DNA of 64,000 bases from Paraclostridium sordellii. Its GTDB lineage: Bacteria; Bacillota; Clostridia; Peptostreptococcales; Peptostreptococcaceae. The stretch lies in NCBI RefSeq assembly GCF_000953675.1, contig NZ_LN679998.1, forward strand, positions 2,294,002 through 2,358,001, written 5' to 3'. The position numbers and the translations under genes are program-made. The notes below the pieces were generated by a model. That model worked only from the letters and a program-made list of their open reading frames with translations, ran no database searches and was not told the origin of the DNA. Positions 52,286-61,153 of the stretch are shown piece after piece (position 1 is the stretch's first letter; every line of letters starts with the position of its first letter).

Positions 52286-53128
52286 TATAATTGAATTTTT
52301 GAGTTTATGTGGTGTTCTTTTCATGCAATTATTACCTATAAGCTTTATACATTTATCATCTAATAAATTGCATATAGCCTCTCCATATGTAAGATTATTA
52401 TCATACCTAATTTCATTGAATTCACATACATCAAGATTATATAAAGATGAAGATGTTTTTCCACATAAATGAATTACTATATCGTCAGTTTCATTTAAAA
52501 TTCTTTTTATTATATTTAAAGTAGAATTAAGTACTACTTCCTTATATACTTTAGGCCCCACTATAGTTATATCTCCAACAGGATCACTATATGATATTAT
52601 TTTAGCTCCACATCTATATCCTCTAATTGCATAATTAACTATATTATCTTCCAAAATCTTCATTACGTCTAAAATCACAGTATCTTTTTTCCTAACAGAT
52701 TTATAAAAATATTTTAAATCTATTAAAAGAGACAATATAGTAATTGGTCCGCAAATATTTAAAGAAACTATTTCATCATTTTTTAAAATTTTAATTGATT
52801 CTAATACTTCTTTTATTCTTCCATTGTCAAAATCAATTTTATCTATTTTGGATAACTCATCTACATTATTATACGCATATTCTTTTACTCTAGGAGTATT
52901 TTTATCATCACCTAAGTTTATTAATCCTCCAAATGATTCAGCTTCTACAGTTGTACAAAACGGAACTTTACATATATTATCATTTTTATATATTTTCAAT
53001 TTTTTAGATACTATTGATATATCTTTAGCCCTTGTATGTAAAACTGGAAATTTTAACTTTAAATTTTCAACGATATCTTTTGGAATATTTTCATTTTCAT
53101 TTTGATTACACTTAAAATCTATTTTCAT
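52265..53128 (-). CDS. Shortened UroD/MtaA-like protein
   Basis: 287 residues, about 60 shorter than typical MtaA/CmuA proteins. It shares KVPFCTTVEAESFGGLINLG, RVKEYAYNNVDELSKIDKID, GAKIISYSDPVGDITIVGPK and the zinc H-x-C motif VIHLCGKTSSSL with the neighbouring methyltransferase (55875-56894). The N-terminal helix containing the PKERxxxxxxGxxxDR motif is missing, and the third ligand region is altered (GNNCMKRTPHKL). It may be a specialised or degenerate methyltransferase subunit. Last gene of the corrinoid operon, 12 bases after the CobW gene. Confidence 0.7.
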   Translation of the reverse strand: MKIDFKCNQNENENIPKDIVENLKLKFPVLHTRAKDISIVSKKLKIYKNDNICKVPFCTTVEAESFGGLINLGDDKNTPRVKEYAYNNVDELSKIDKIDFDNGRIKEVLESIKILKNDEIVSLNICGPITILSLLIDLKYFYKSVRKKDTVILDVMKILEDNIVNYAIRGYRCGAKIISYSDPVGDITIVGPKVYKEVVLNSTLNIIKRILNETDDIVIHLCGKTSSSLYNLDVCEFNEIRYDNNLTYGEAICNLLDDKCIKLIGNNCMKRTPHKLKNSIIYSIEIK

Positions 53129-53139
53129 TTTAATAACTC

Positions 53140-54054
53140 CTATTTAAACATATTTAATAGTTCTTCTTTTTCTAAATTACTTCCAATTATGCATAGCTTA
53201 GGAGTTATATCTCTATTGGTACTTGCTATAGTATAATTTCCATTTATATAGTTAAATTCCAATATTCCTTCATCATTATTTACAAACCCTTTGCACCTTA
53301 TAATTTTTCCTAATTTTTCATTGTTAAGACTACTTAATATATGTTCAAGACTTTCCACTGTATAAATTTTATTTGGGATTTTAGATATAGATTCAATATT
53401 TTTCATATCTTCACTAATATCTTTTTTTATTAAAGTTTTTATATCATCACTTATTTTACAATTTAATAAATCCAATTTTTCAAAAAAATTATCAAATGGA
53501 ATCTTATCCCAATCTTTATTAATTATATTAGCTGTTTTATTTAAATTCTTTAATGATAACTCTACTTTATTTAATTCATCTTTACCTATTAACTGGGTTT
53601 TACTTATCATAAGAATTGATGCATTTTTTATTTGATCTTCAAAAAAATCACCAAAATTATCAATATAGTCAAAATAATTGAGCCCATCTACAATTGTAAT
53701 TAAAGAATTAATACTCAAGGTATTTTTAAGTTTTGAATTTTCTATCATTGATATTATTTCACTAAGTAAACCTATACCTGTTGGCTCTATTAGTATTCTA
53801 TCAGGATTAAACTTTTCTATAATATCTAAAAGTGTATCTCTAAAGTTCAATTTAATACTACAACATATACACCCATTTTGTAACTCTAATACATCAATGC
53901 CTGATTTGCTTATTAAATCTCCATCAATACCGATTTGGCCAAACTCATTTTCAATTATAACAACTTTCTCATTTTCTATAGATTCTAACATATGTTTAAT
54001 TAAAGTTGTTTTTCCTGATCCTAAAAAACCTGATACAACATCTATTTTTATCAT
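53140..54054 (-). CDS. CobW/COG0523 family GTPase (metal chaperone-like)
   Basis: 304 residues of the G3E family: P-loop GFLGSGKTTLIKHML (about 9-23), ENEFGQIGIDGDLI, the metal-binding C-x-C-C in ELQNGCICCSIKLNFRD, DRILIEPTGIGLLSEI, and a short C-terminal CobW domain. Relatives deliver Zn, Co or Fe to client enzymes. Its position between RACo-type and UroD-like genes suggests metallation of the zinc-dependent methyltransferases or cobalt handling in this system. Confidence 0.87.
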   Translation of the reverse strand: MIKIDVVSGFLGSGKTTLIKHMLESIENEKVVIIENEFGQIGIDGDLISKSGIDVLELQNGCICCSIKLNFRDTLLDIIEKFNPDRILIEPTGIGLLSEIISMIENSKLKNTLSINSLITIVDGLNYFDYIDNFGDFFEDQIKNASILMISKTQLIGKDELNKVELSLKNLNKTANIINKDWDKIPFDNFFEKLDLLNCKISDDIKTLIKKDISEDMKNIESISKIPNKIYTVESLEHILSSLNNEKLGKIIRCKGFVNNDEGILEFNYINGNYTIASTNRDITPKLCIIGSNLEKEELLNMFK

Positions 54055-54066
54055 TTCATCACCTTT

Positions 54067-55863
54067 TTAAAATTTTAAACAGTCCGTAAACAATCTTTCA
54101 TAATTTTCTTTTGTTGACAGTTCAAAATAATCAATATCTTTAGCTATATTATCTAAGTTTTCTCTAACATCTTTGGATAATAAACTCATTATCGCACCTG
54201 TTTTAGATGAATTTCCTATGTAAGTTATTTTGTCTTTCAATTCTTTTGGAATTATTCCAACTCCAATTAAACTATCTATACTTAGGTGTTTCCCAAATTG
54301 TCCAGCTATTATAACTTCATCTAAATCCTCTATATTTATATCTACTTGGCTTACAAGTGCATATATTCCAGAAAGAATGGCACCTTTAGCTAATTGTACT
54401 TGTCTTATATCTTCTTGTGTAATTGATATTTCTTTTGGCTTACTCATTAAAACAAATTTTCTTTTCTTATCTACATCTACTATGTAATTACTTAAATGGC
54501 TTAATTTTTCATCTTGTTTTATTGATTCGCTCTTGCATATTCTTCCTGTCTTTCCTATAAGTTTAGATTTTGCAAGCTCACTTATAGCATCAACAATTCC
54601 ACTTCCACAAATACCTTTAGGGTCTGTATCTCCAATAACCTTAAAACTAATTTCATCAGAAATTTTTATATTTTCAATAGCTCCATCTCCAGCTCTCATT
54701 CCACAACTTATATTCATTCCTTCTAAAGCTGGTCCTGCTGCACATGAGCAAGAAACTAATTTTCCTTTTTTAGATAAAACCATCTCTCCATTAGTTCCAA
54801 TATCTATAAACAGTATATTTTTGTCAGTATTTTTTAAATCACATACACATACTCCAGAAACAATATCAGCACCTATATAACTAGATACTCCAGGAAGTAA
54901 ATAAACATTACCAAATTTAGATATATCTATACCTAGTTCTTTTGCACTTATATTTTTACTTGCTACAAAAGATGTTGCATAAGGTGATTTTCCAATAGAT
55001 TCTGGATTTACATTTAAAAGTATATGCATCATTGTAGAGTTTGCAGCTATTGCTAATTCATATATATTACTAGTTTTAATATTTTCAGTTTCACATAATT
55101 TTTTTATCAGTTTATTTATACAATCTATAATCAATTTATGTAAAATTTCTAATCCATTTTCTTTACTTCTTATAAAATTTATACGAGATAGTACATCTAG
55201 TCCATACTCTTTCTGAGGGTTAATTTCACTTTCACACCTTAATTCTACTTGGCTATTAATATCTATTAAAGAACATACTACCGTTGTGGTTCCTATATCA
55301 ACTGCTAAAGAATATAAGCTATCTTTAGTATCTCTACATTCTAATCCTATAAGTTTTTCATTTAAACAAATTACAGTAAAATTTTCTTCTTTAAATAATT
55401 TAGGTAATTGCTTTAATGTTTCATAGTTAAATTGAATGTCTTGTCCTAATATATCTTTAATTATAGTTTCATAAGACTTATTATTTTGTAAAGTAGGTTG
55501 TACTATATTGTATAAATTTTTAGTAAGCACAGGTTTTTTTATAAATTCAGGCATATATCCATCTGCCAATATTTTATGATTAGTGTTTTTGTCTTTTAAT
55601 AGTTTTATATTTAAATTACCTTTTGGATAAACTAAACACCCTAGTCTAATATTATTATCCATTTCTTCTTGGCTTAAAAATTTAAGTTCTTCATTAGTTA
55701 GTTCGTTTATAGTCCCATTTACAATTTGTACCTTACACTTACCGCATAATCCTTTTCCCCCACAAGGACTTTCCATTCCTAAATCATTATTTTGTATTAT
55801 TTCTAAAAGATTACTTCCTAATTCAAACTCATAGGATCCACCGTCTACATATAAAAAATTCAT
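54067..55863 (-). CDS. RACo-type ATP-dependent reductive activator of corrinoid proteins
   Basis: 598 residues. N-terminal plant-type [2Fe-2S] domain with Cys at 34, 40, 43 and 76 (ESPCGGKGLCGKCKV, RLGCLVYP), a linker, and the DUF4445/ASKHA ATPase domain (YSLAVDIGTTTVVCSLIDIN, NILFIDIGTNGEMVLSKKGK, SCAAGPALEGMNISCGM, GICGSGIVDAISELAKSKLIG). RACo proteins reduce inactive Co(II) corrinoid back to Co(I) using ATP. It should reactivate the corrinoid protein encoded two genes upstream. Confidence 0.93.
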   Translation of the reverse strand: MNFLYVDGGSYEFELGSNLLEIIQNNDLGMESPCGGKGLCGKCKVQIVNGTINELTNEELKFLSQEEMDNNIRLGCLVYPKGNLNIKLLKDKNTNHKILADGYMPEFIKKPVLTKNLYNIVQPTLQNNKSYETIIKDILGQDIQFNYETLKQLPKLFKEENFTVICLNEKLIGLECRDTKDSLYSLAVDIGTTTVVCSLIDINSQVELRCESEINPQKEYGLDVLSRINFIRSKENGLEILHKLIIDCINKLIKKLCETENIKTSNIYELAIAANSTMMHILLNVNPESIGKSPYATSFVASKNISAKELGIDISKFGNVYLLPGVSSYIGADIVSGVCVCDLKNTDKNILFIDIGTNGEMVLSKKGKLVSCSCAAGPALEGMNISCGMRAGDGAIENIKISDEISFKVIGDTDPKGICGSGIVDAISELAKSKLIGKTGRICKSESIKQDEKLSHLSNYIVDVDKKRKFVLMSKPKEISITQEDIRQVQLAKGAILSGIYALVSQVDINIEDLDEVIIAGQFGKHLSIDSLIGVGIIPKELKDKITYIGNSSKTGAIMSLLSKDVRENLDNIAKDIDYFELSTKENYERLFTDCLKF

Positions 55864-55874
55864 ACAATCCCTCT

Positions 55875-56894
55875 TTATCTACTATAGTTTTCTACGCATT
55901 TTTTTAAAACTTGTATATTATCAAGTTTAGTCCTAACCCCTATCCCACAAGCAGGAGACAATATATCAACTCCACTATTTAAGCAAGATTCACATATATT
56001 TTCCAAACTACTTTTTTCACTATTTTCAAGAGCAAATGTGCTTACATTTCCCATTATAACCTTGTTGTATACATTTGCTTTTACTTGACTTACACTAGTT
56101 ATAGAGTCAAAACTTATAGCATCACTATGTAATGAGTTTAGCTCTTTATAAATACTTTTTAACCTTCCACATATATGTATTATAGTCCCACCTTTTGCAT
56201 AACTTTTTAGCTGATCTATTATTTTATTTAAATATGGTATAGCAAACTCATTAAAATTCTTAGCACCTAAAATTTCTCCTGTTCCACTAGGATCAGATAT
56301 TGTTAGTATATCTGCTCCAGCTTCTAATTGAGCTTTCCCAAATATTATAAGATTATTAGTTACAAAATCCATAAACTCATGAACTTTTTCAGGTTTTTTC
56401 CTAATTTCTTTATAATAAATCATAGGCTCCATTAAAGATGATGCTAAGCTAACAGGTCCTGTTAAATTAGCTATTATTGGAACTTTTAAATCTCTATTTT
56501 TTAATATTTTTATAGCATCTAAAACAACTTTGGCTCTGCCTTTATTTACATCTATATTTTTTAAAGTCTTATATTCTTCACTTGATGTTATAGGATATTC
56601 AGTTACTCTAGGTTCTGTATTTTTTGTTCCCATATAAACTTTCGCACCCATAGATTCTGCTTCAACAGTCATACAAAATGGTACTCCTAAATTTTCAAAT
56701 GCATTATTTTTATACATTCCATAAGTTAAATCTGCCATCATAGATGGATTTGTATGTGCCTTAGGCCAAGATACATCTTCAATATCCATAACATCTTCTA
56801 TTATCATATTCATCATCCCACCTGGACATATACATGGAACTCTATCTACTTCTTCCCCTTTTAAGACTTTATAAAGTCTTTCTTTTGGATTCAT
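55875..56894 (-). CDS. UroD-family corrinoid:methyl acceptor methyltransferase (MtaA/CmuA type)
   Basis: 339 residues. Starts MNPKERLYKVLKGEEVDRVP, the signature of MtaA/CmuA-type methyltransferases. Zinc ligands are seen in TIIHICGRLKSIY (H-x-C) and the C-terminal SPACGIGVRTKLDN. Such enzymes move a methyl group between a corrinoid protein and a thiol or other acceptor. ATG 56894 has AGAGGTGG upstream and starts one base after the corrinoid gene stop; a longer in-frame start at 56933 overlaps that gene. Close relative of the shortened protein at 52265-53128. Confidence 0.88.
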   Translation of the reverse strand: MNPKERLYKVLKGEEVDRVPCICPGGMMNMIIEDVMDIEDVSWPKAHTNPSMMADLTYGMYKNNAFENLGVPFCMTVEAESMGAKVYMGTKNTEPRVTEYPITSSEEYKTLKNIDVNKGRAKVVLDAIKILKNRDLKVPIIANLTGPVSLASSLMEPMIYYKEIRKKPEKVHEFMDFVTNNLIIFGKAQLEAGADILTISDPSGTGEILGAKNFNEFAIPYLNKIIDQLKSYAKGGTIIHICGRLKSIYKELNSLHSDAISFDSITSVSQVKANVYNKVIMGNVSTFALENSEKSSLENICESCLNSGVDILSPACGIGVRTKLDNIQVLKKCVENYSR

Positions 56895-56895
56895 T

Positions 56896-57573
56896 TTATA
56901 CCACCTCTTTGTGTACCCCTCTTTTTTTATCAACTAAATCTTTTGCTAATTTAACTGCTTTTGATGCTTCATGTGCATATCCATCTGCCCCAATTTTATC
57001 AGCAAAGCTTTGAGATATAGGTCCTCCACCTACCATCACAACTACATCGTCTCTCATATTTTTTTCTTTCAATAAATCTATTACTACTTGCATATTATCC
57101 ATTGTAGTTGTCATTAAAGTAGACATTCCTACAACATCAGCATTAATTTCCTTTGCTTTTTGTATAAATGACATAGGTGCTACATCTCTTCCTAAATCAA
57201 AAACTTCAAATCCAGCAGTCTCTAGCATTATCTTAAATAGATTTTTCCCTATATCATGTGTGTCCCCTTCAACAACCCCAACTACAGCTCTATAATGTTC
57301 TCCAGTTTGGTGTTTTGGTAAATGAGGCTTTAAAACATCTATTCCTCCATACATAGCATCTGAACATAATAATAATTCAGGTATATAATATTCTTCCTCT
57401 TCATATAATCTTCCAGCCTCTTCCATTCCTAAAGCAAGACCTTTTGATATACCTTCATAAGCTTCAAAATCATTTTCAATATATTCTTTAGCAACATCTA
57501 TAACTTCTTCATCTTCCATTTCTAAAACACAATCTGCTAATTTTTTTAATAAAATTTCTTTTGAATTATCCAT
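56896..57573 (-). CDS. Corrinoid protein (MtaC/MttC-like B12-binding carrier)
   Basis: 225 residues: helical cap domain (YEEEEYYIPELLLCSDAMYG) and a Rossmann-type B12-binding domain with VVGVVEGDTHDIGKNLFKIM, whose His is the lower axial ligand (D-x-H-x-x-G), plus GMSTLMTTTMDNM and VMVGGGPIS. It carries the methyl group on cobalt between two methyltransferases. Flanked by one UroD-type methyltransferase on each side. Strong AGGAGG site. Confidence 0.95.
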   Translation of the reverse strand: MDNSKEILLKKLADCVLEMEDEEVIDVAKEYIENDFEAYEGISKGLALGMEEAGRLYEEEEYYIPELLLCSDAMYGGIDVLKPHLPKHQTGEHYRAVVGVVEGDTHDIGKNLFKIMLETAGFEVFDLGRDVAPMSFIQKAKEINADVVGMSTLMTTTMDNMQVVIDLLKEKNMRDDVVVMVGGGPISQSFADKIGADGYAHEASKAVKLAKDLVDKKRGVHKEVV

Positions 57574-57585
57574 AATTTACTCCTC

Positions 57586-58659
57586 CTATAAATTATCTAT
57601 ATTAATTGGATAAGCCCCATATATTCTAGCCGCATCCATTAATGCTTTAATATTCTCAGGATTTGTTCCTATAGGAACATCACAACCTGTGCTTAGTATA
57701 AATCCACATTTACTATCATGTGCTTTTCTTATACATTCTTTAGCTTCTTTATATATGTCTTCTATAATACCTCTCATTATAGTATCTACTGGATCTACAT
57801 TTCCAATCAAGCAAACCTTATCCCCGTAAGCTTCTTTAAGTTCTCCTATATCATCTATATTATCTAGACTCAAATTAGCTATTCCTGTGTCTACCATATG
57901 TCCCCATATTTTCTTTGTTCTACCACATATATGTAGTGTAGTTCCTCCTCCAGTTCTCTCTATTATTCTATCCATACATTTTTTTAAGTAAGGCTTTGCA
58001 AATTCTACAAATTTTTTCTCGCTTATCATAGTCGACGATGCAATTGGTTCTGCTAAACTTGGAGCAAGTCCAATATCACATGCTGCGTCTATATAATTTA
58101 TAACACTTTGAGTTGATATTTCTAATAATTGATGTGCCATATCTTTGTTTTTAGTTAAATCCCTTAAAAATTTATCTGTTCCTCTTAAAAAGCATGCTGT
58201 AGTGAACGGACCTCCTACAGATGTCCCTACTCCAACTTCTGCTATTAACTTATCCTGAGCAATTTTAAGTGCTTCTAGAAAATAATGTATTCTACCATCT
58301 TTATAAGGATCTATAGGTCTTAATTTCCCAATTTCACTATAATCATTTATAGCTGGTTTATTTATATACGGTGTGTTGTTTGTTGGAAATATAACTTCAC
58401 TTCCCATAGCTTCTGGTATACCTTGTAATCCTGGTCCAAAACCTATACTATCAGGTCTAAATAGCTTAAAACTTCCAACAGCTACATCTACAAGTGCATC
58501 TACCGAATGGTTATATTCATGTATTGTATGCCCAAATATAGGAGAAACACTTTCTGCCAAAAACGGTGAACATAAAATTCTATCCATAGGCTCTCCTTTA
58601 GCAAAAGCTTCCATTCTCTCCTTAGGAGTCATCTGATCTTTATTTATTTTATACTCCAT
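57586..58659 (-). CDS. UroD-family methyltransferase, first gene of the corrinoid operon
   Basis: 357 residues with MTPKERMEAFAKGEPMDRIL, GTTLHICGRTKKIWGHMVDT (zinc H-x-C), and the C-terminal STGCDVPIGTNPENIKALMD giving the third Cys ligand. As one of two UroD-type enzymes beside the corrinoid protein, it may be the substrate-specific demethylase (MT-I) or the acceptor transferase (MT-II). The actual methyl donor cannot be read. GAGGTGG precedes the ATG. The operon promoter region upstream contains a 46-bp palindrome. Confidence 0.88.
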   Translation of the reverse strand: MEYKINKDQMTPKERMEAFAKGEPMDRILCSPFLAESVSPIFGHTIHEYNHSVDALVDVAVGSFKLFRPDSIGFGPGLQGIPEAMGSEVIFPTNNTPYINKPAINDYSEIGKLRPIDPYKDGRIHYFLEALKIAQDKLIAEVGVGTSVGGPFTTACFLRGTDKFLRDLTKNKDMAHQLLEISTQSVINYIDAACDIGLAPSLAEPIASSTMISEKKFVEFAKPYLKKCMDRIIERTGGGTTLHICGRTKKIWGHMVDTGIANLSLDNIDDIGELKEAYGDKVCLIGNVDPVDTIMRGIIEDIYKEAKECIRKAHDSKCGFILSTGCDVPIGTNPENIKALMDAARIYGAYPINIDNL

Positions 58660-58724
58660 AAATCCACCTCTTCACTTATTAAATATTACATAATCATCTT
58701 ACAATATATATGTTTTTTCTACAA

Positions 58725-58770
58725 ATTGATAATATCGATATCATTAATTAATGATATCGATATTATCAAT
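58725..58770. repeat. Perfect 46-bp palindrome upstream of the corrinoid methyltransferase operon
   Basis: The sequence from 58725 to 58770 equals its own reverse complement without any loop; centre at 58747/58748 (TTAATTAA). Each half contains the smaller palindrome ATATCGATAT (58732-58741 and 58754-58763), with centres 22 bp apart, about two helical turns. It lies 66 bases before the first gene and has no GC-rich stem or T tract, so an operator for a dimer of dimers is more likely than a terminator. Confidence 0.75.
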
Positions 58771-58813
58771 AATTAATTTTTATATTATTTATATTTGCTT
58801 TTAAATCAAACAT

Positions 58814-58850
58814 AAAAAAACACCGTGAAATTTTTTCACAGTGTTTTATT
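58814..58850 (-). terminator. Terminator after the 226-aa gene
   Basis: On the minus strand AACACTGTGAAA / TTTCACGGTGTT (one wobble) with a short loop followed by seven T. It overlaps the stop codon. Confidence 0.8.
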
Positions 58851-59526
58851 TATTTAAAAAATATTTTAAATTTATTATCATATTAAGTTTTAAACTGTGT
58901 TTATCTAGATTTATATTCTCTAGATTTACACCTTTAAAATTTGTTTTATCTATAATTACACTTCCATCATTAAACTTTACTAAAATATTACTCTCTTTAG
59001 AAAACCAATCTTTTATAAAACTGTTTACAGATAAATCAACTATCCAATCATATAACTTCAAATCCAAAAGCTTAACATTCTTTATATTTAATACTAAATC
59101 TTTATTTTTATTTAAAGTTGGAAGCACTTCAACTTCTACAGGAACATTTATATTTTTAGTTAACCTATAATCTACCTTAGCTTTTATTTTTCCATCTTCT
59201 ATATTTATATTTAAATTTGTAATTTTATCATTTTTAGTTTCTATTAAAAAATAATTTACACCTTGTACAATTGATTTTTCTGGAACTAAGAACTCTCCTT
59301 TTATTCCAACTGGATTATCTATTAATTTAGTGTTTATAGCTTCTATGCCCGAAATAGATTTTAAAAATTGTATACTTTTCGAATCTGACTTTATATCTTC
59401 TTCTACATTAGGTTTCTTTTCATAATTAATTGATTTAGGTTCTGTTTTACTTAAAAACATACCTATAAACGTAATTATAATAAATATCATGATTATTAAA
59501 CTTATCCATAATTTCTTTTTTCTCAT
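58846..59526 (-). CDS. Hypothetical membrane-anchored protein
   Basis: 226 residues: one N-terminal membrane helix (LWISLIIMIFIIITFIGMFL) and an extracytoplasmic beta-rich domain (NYFLIETKNDKITNLNINIE, VDYRLTKNINVPVEVEVLPT, SLKLNMIINLKYF). The alternating-strand layout resembles DUF2140/DUF2993-type lipid-binding (LPM/TULIP-like) proteins, but I cannot confirm the family. AGGGAGG upstream. Monocistronic. Confidence 0.65.
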   Translation of the reverse strand: MRKKKLWISLIIMIFIIITFIGMFLSKTEPKSINYEKKPNVEEDIKSDSKSIQFLKSISGIEAINTKLIDNPVGIKGEFLVPEKSIVQGVNYFLIETKNDKITNLNINIEDGKIKAKVDYRLTKNINVPVEVEVLPTLNKNKDLVLNIKNVKLLDLKLYDWIVDLSVNSFIKDWFSKESNILVKFNDGSVIIDKTNFKGVNLENINLDKHSLKLNMIINLKYFLNK

Positions 59527-59618
59527 ATACAGCCTCCCTCATTCAAAGTTAGGTTTAACTTATTAGTTATTTATATATCCAAATTTTAATCATACAAATC
59601 AATCTAAATTAATAAAAC

Positions 59619-59678
59619 AAAAACTGTATCTAAATTGTTATACTAATTCTAGTATAAACTTATTTAGATACAGTTTTT
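59619..59678 (-). terminator. Terminator after the glyoxalase gene
   Basis: A 16-bp stem AAAAACTGTATCTAAA / TTTAGATACAGTTTTT (59619-59634 with 59663-59678) with a nested TTATACTA-ATTC-TAGTATAA hairpin at its top. Confidence 0.8.
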
Positions 59679-59688
59679 AATTTATTTC

Positions 59689-60066
59689 TTAATTATGTTT
59701 TCTTGAAGGTAATATTTCAATCCAATAATTGTCAGGGTCTGATATAAAGTATATCCCCATATCTTTATTTTCGTAACATATACAACCCATATCTTTATGT
59801 AGTTTGTAAGCAGCATCAAAATCATCAACTCTTAGGGCTAGATGGAATTCATTATCTCCTAAATTGTATGGCTTATCCCAATCTCTTATCCATGTTAACT
59901 CTAATGTATGATTAGTTTGTCCATCTCCTAAATAAGAAAGTATAAAACTCCCATCTTGTGATTCATATCTTCTTACTTCTTTTAACCCTAAAGCTTTATC
60001 ATAAAATTCTAAGCTTTTTTCTAAATCTAAAACATTAAAATTATTATGGCAAAATGTAAATTTCAT
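59689..60066 (-). CDS. gloA: Lactoylglutathione lyase-like VOC protein (glyoxalase I)
   Basis: 125 residues with the paired beta-alpha-beta-beta-beta modules of the VOC superfamily: HNNFNVLDLEKSLEFYDKAL (first metal His), NHTLELTWIRDWDKPYNLGD (second metal Glu region), EFHLALRVDDFDAAYKLHKD and FISDPDNYWIEILPSRK (last Glu). This matches GloA, which isomerises the methylglyoxal hemithioacetal; in organisms without glutathione another thiol would serve. ATG 60066 has GGAGTG upstream, preferred to an in-frame GTG at 60075. Confidence 0.83.
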   Translation of the reverse strand: MKFTFCHNNFNVLDLEKSLEFYDKALGLKEVRRYESQDGSFILSYLGDGQTNHTLELTWIRDWDKPYNLGDNEFHLALRVDDFDAAYKLHKDMGCICYENKDMGIYFISDPDNYWIEILPSRKHN

Positions 60067-60130
60067 ATTAATCACTCCAAATTATCTAAATTTTATTTTT
60101 ATTAATAATACTAATATTAATTTATATTAA

Positions 60131-60176
60131 TAGTATAATCAAGTACTTACTAAAAAGTAAGTACTTGATTATACTA
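60131..60176. repeat. 21-bp perfect inverted repeat upstream of gloA
   Basis: 60131-60151 pairs with 60156-60176 (arm TAGTATAATCAAGTACTTACT, loop AAAA; arm one base over 20 is described by its ends TAGTATAATC and AAGTACTTAC plus T). No T tract follows on either strand, so it is not a typical terminator. It lies in the gloA leader/promoter region. Confidence 0.7.
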
Positions 60177-60259
60177 ACTAGTCTAAAATATATAATATAC
60201 TTTTTAAAAACAAATTATTTTGATTTTAAATATAATTACCTCATTTCTATTTTTAAATT

Positions 60260-61129
60260 TTATTTAATAAATGGCTCTATATGAATAATAACTTGTGTAT
60301 TTTCATTTATATGTTTTTTAATTATATTTGCTATACTATGTTCTAATTTATGAGCTTCATATACTGTAGTACTAGGTTCTACCATAATATGCATATCTAT
60401 ATAAATATTATTTTCACTACCTCTACTTCTTATATTATGGATATCTTTTATTTCATCTATATTCTTTAAAATTTCTGTAATATTTTCTTCTTCTAAAACT
60501 GCTGTGTCTACTAATACATCAATAGCTGATTTAAATATTTCATAAGCAGAATGGAATATGCATATTGATACTCCAATGGATATTACTGGGTCTATTATTA
60601 TAGGTAATCCCAATTTAATTCCTATTAATCCCATTATAACACCTATAGAAACAAATATATCGCTTCTTGTGTGTAATGAGTCAGAAATAAGAATATAACT
60701 ATTTAAATTTTTTCCTTTTTTGTATTCATAAATTGAAACAAATATATTTATTATTAATGTAATAATAAGAATTATTATATTTTCCTTACTTATTATTAAT
60801 ACTTCTGGATTTAAAAATTTATTTTTAGCCTCTATTATTATTTTACATCCCATAAATAAAAGCATTGCTCCTATAAATAACCCTGTGAGTATTTCAAATT
60901 TATAATGTCCATACGGATGCTTTTTATCACTTGGTTTAGATGCTAAATTTATTCCTATTAGCCCTACAAGATTAGATGAAGCATCTGAAATTGAATGAAA
61001 TCCATCAGCTGTAATACTAGCACTTTTAGTAATAAATCCAATTAGAACTTTTGATATAGAAACCACTAAATTTGCAAATAATATAATCCATAAAACAAGT
61101 TTTACATCTCTATAATTTTTATTTATCAT
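60260..61129 (-). CDS. Cation diffusion facilitator (CDF) family metal exporter
   Basis: 289 residues, six membrane helices and a C-terminal cytoplasmic metal-binding domain. Metal-site motifs: ITADGFHSISDASSNLVGLI (H-x-x-x-D in helix 2) and ISDSLHTRSDIFVSIGV (helix 5), HPYGHYKFE after helix 2, and SRGSENNIYIDMHIMVEP in the C-terminal domain. It exports Zn2+, Mn2+, Fe2+ or Co2+/Ni2+ in exchange for protons; the helix-5 D-x-x-x-D-like site with H-T-R-S-D does not settle the metal. ATG 61129 has GGAGGA upstream; in-frame codons to 61153 overlap the leader hairpin region. Confidence 0.9.
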   Translation of the reverse strand: MINKNYRDVKLVLWIILFANLVVSISKVLIGFITKSASITADGFHSISDASSNLVGLIGINLASKPSDKKHPYGHYKFEILTGLFIGAMLLFMGCKIIIEAKNKFLNPEVLIISKENIIILIITLIINIFVSIYEYKKGKNLNSYILISDSLHTRSDIFVSIGVIMGLIGIKLGLPIIIDPVISIGVSICIFHSAYEIFKSAIDVLVDTAVLEEENITEILKNIDEIKDIHNIRSRGSENNIYIDMHIMVEPSTTVYEAHKLEHSIANIIKKHINENTQVIIHIEPFIK

Positions 61130-61153
61130 ATTATCCTCCATTAAACCTGTCAA

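Noticed and set aside
54230..54880. Plus-strand frames opposite the RACo gene
   Set aside because: The minus strand encodes all expected RACo motifs; the plus-strand frames lack ribosome sites.
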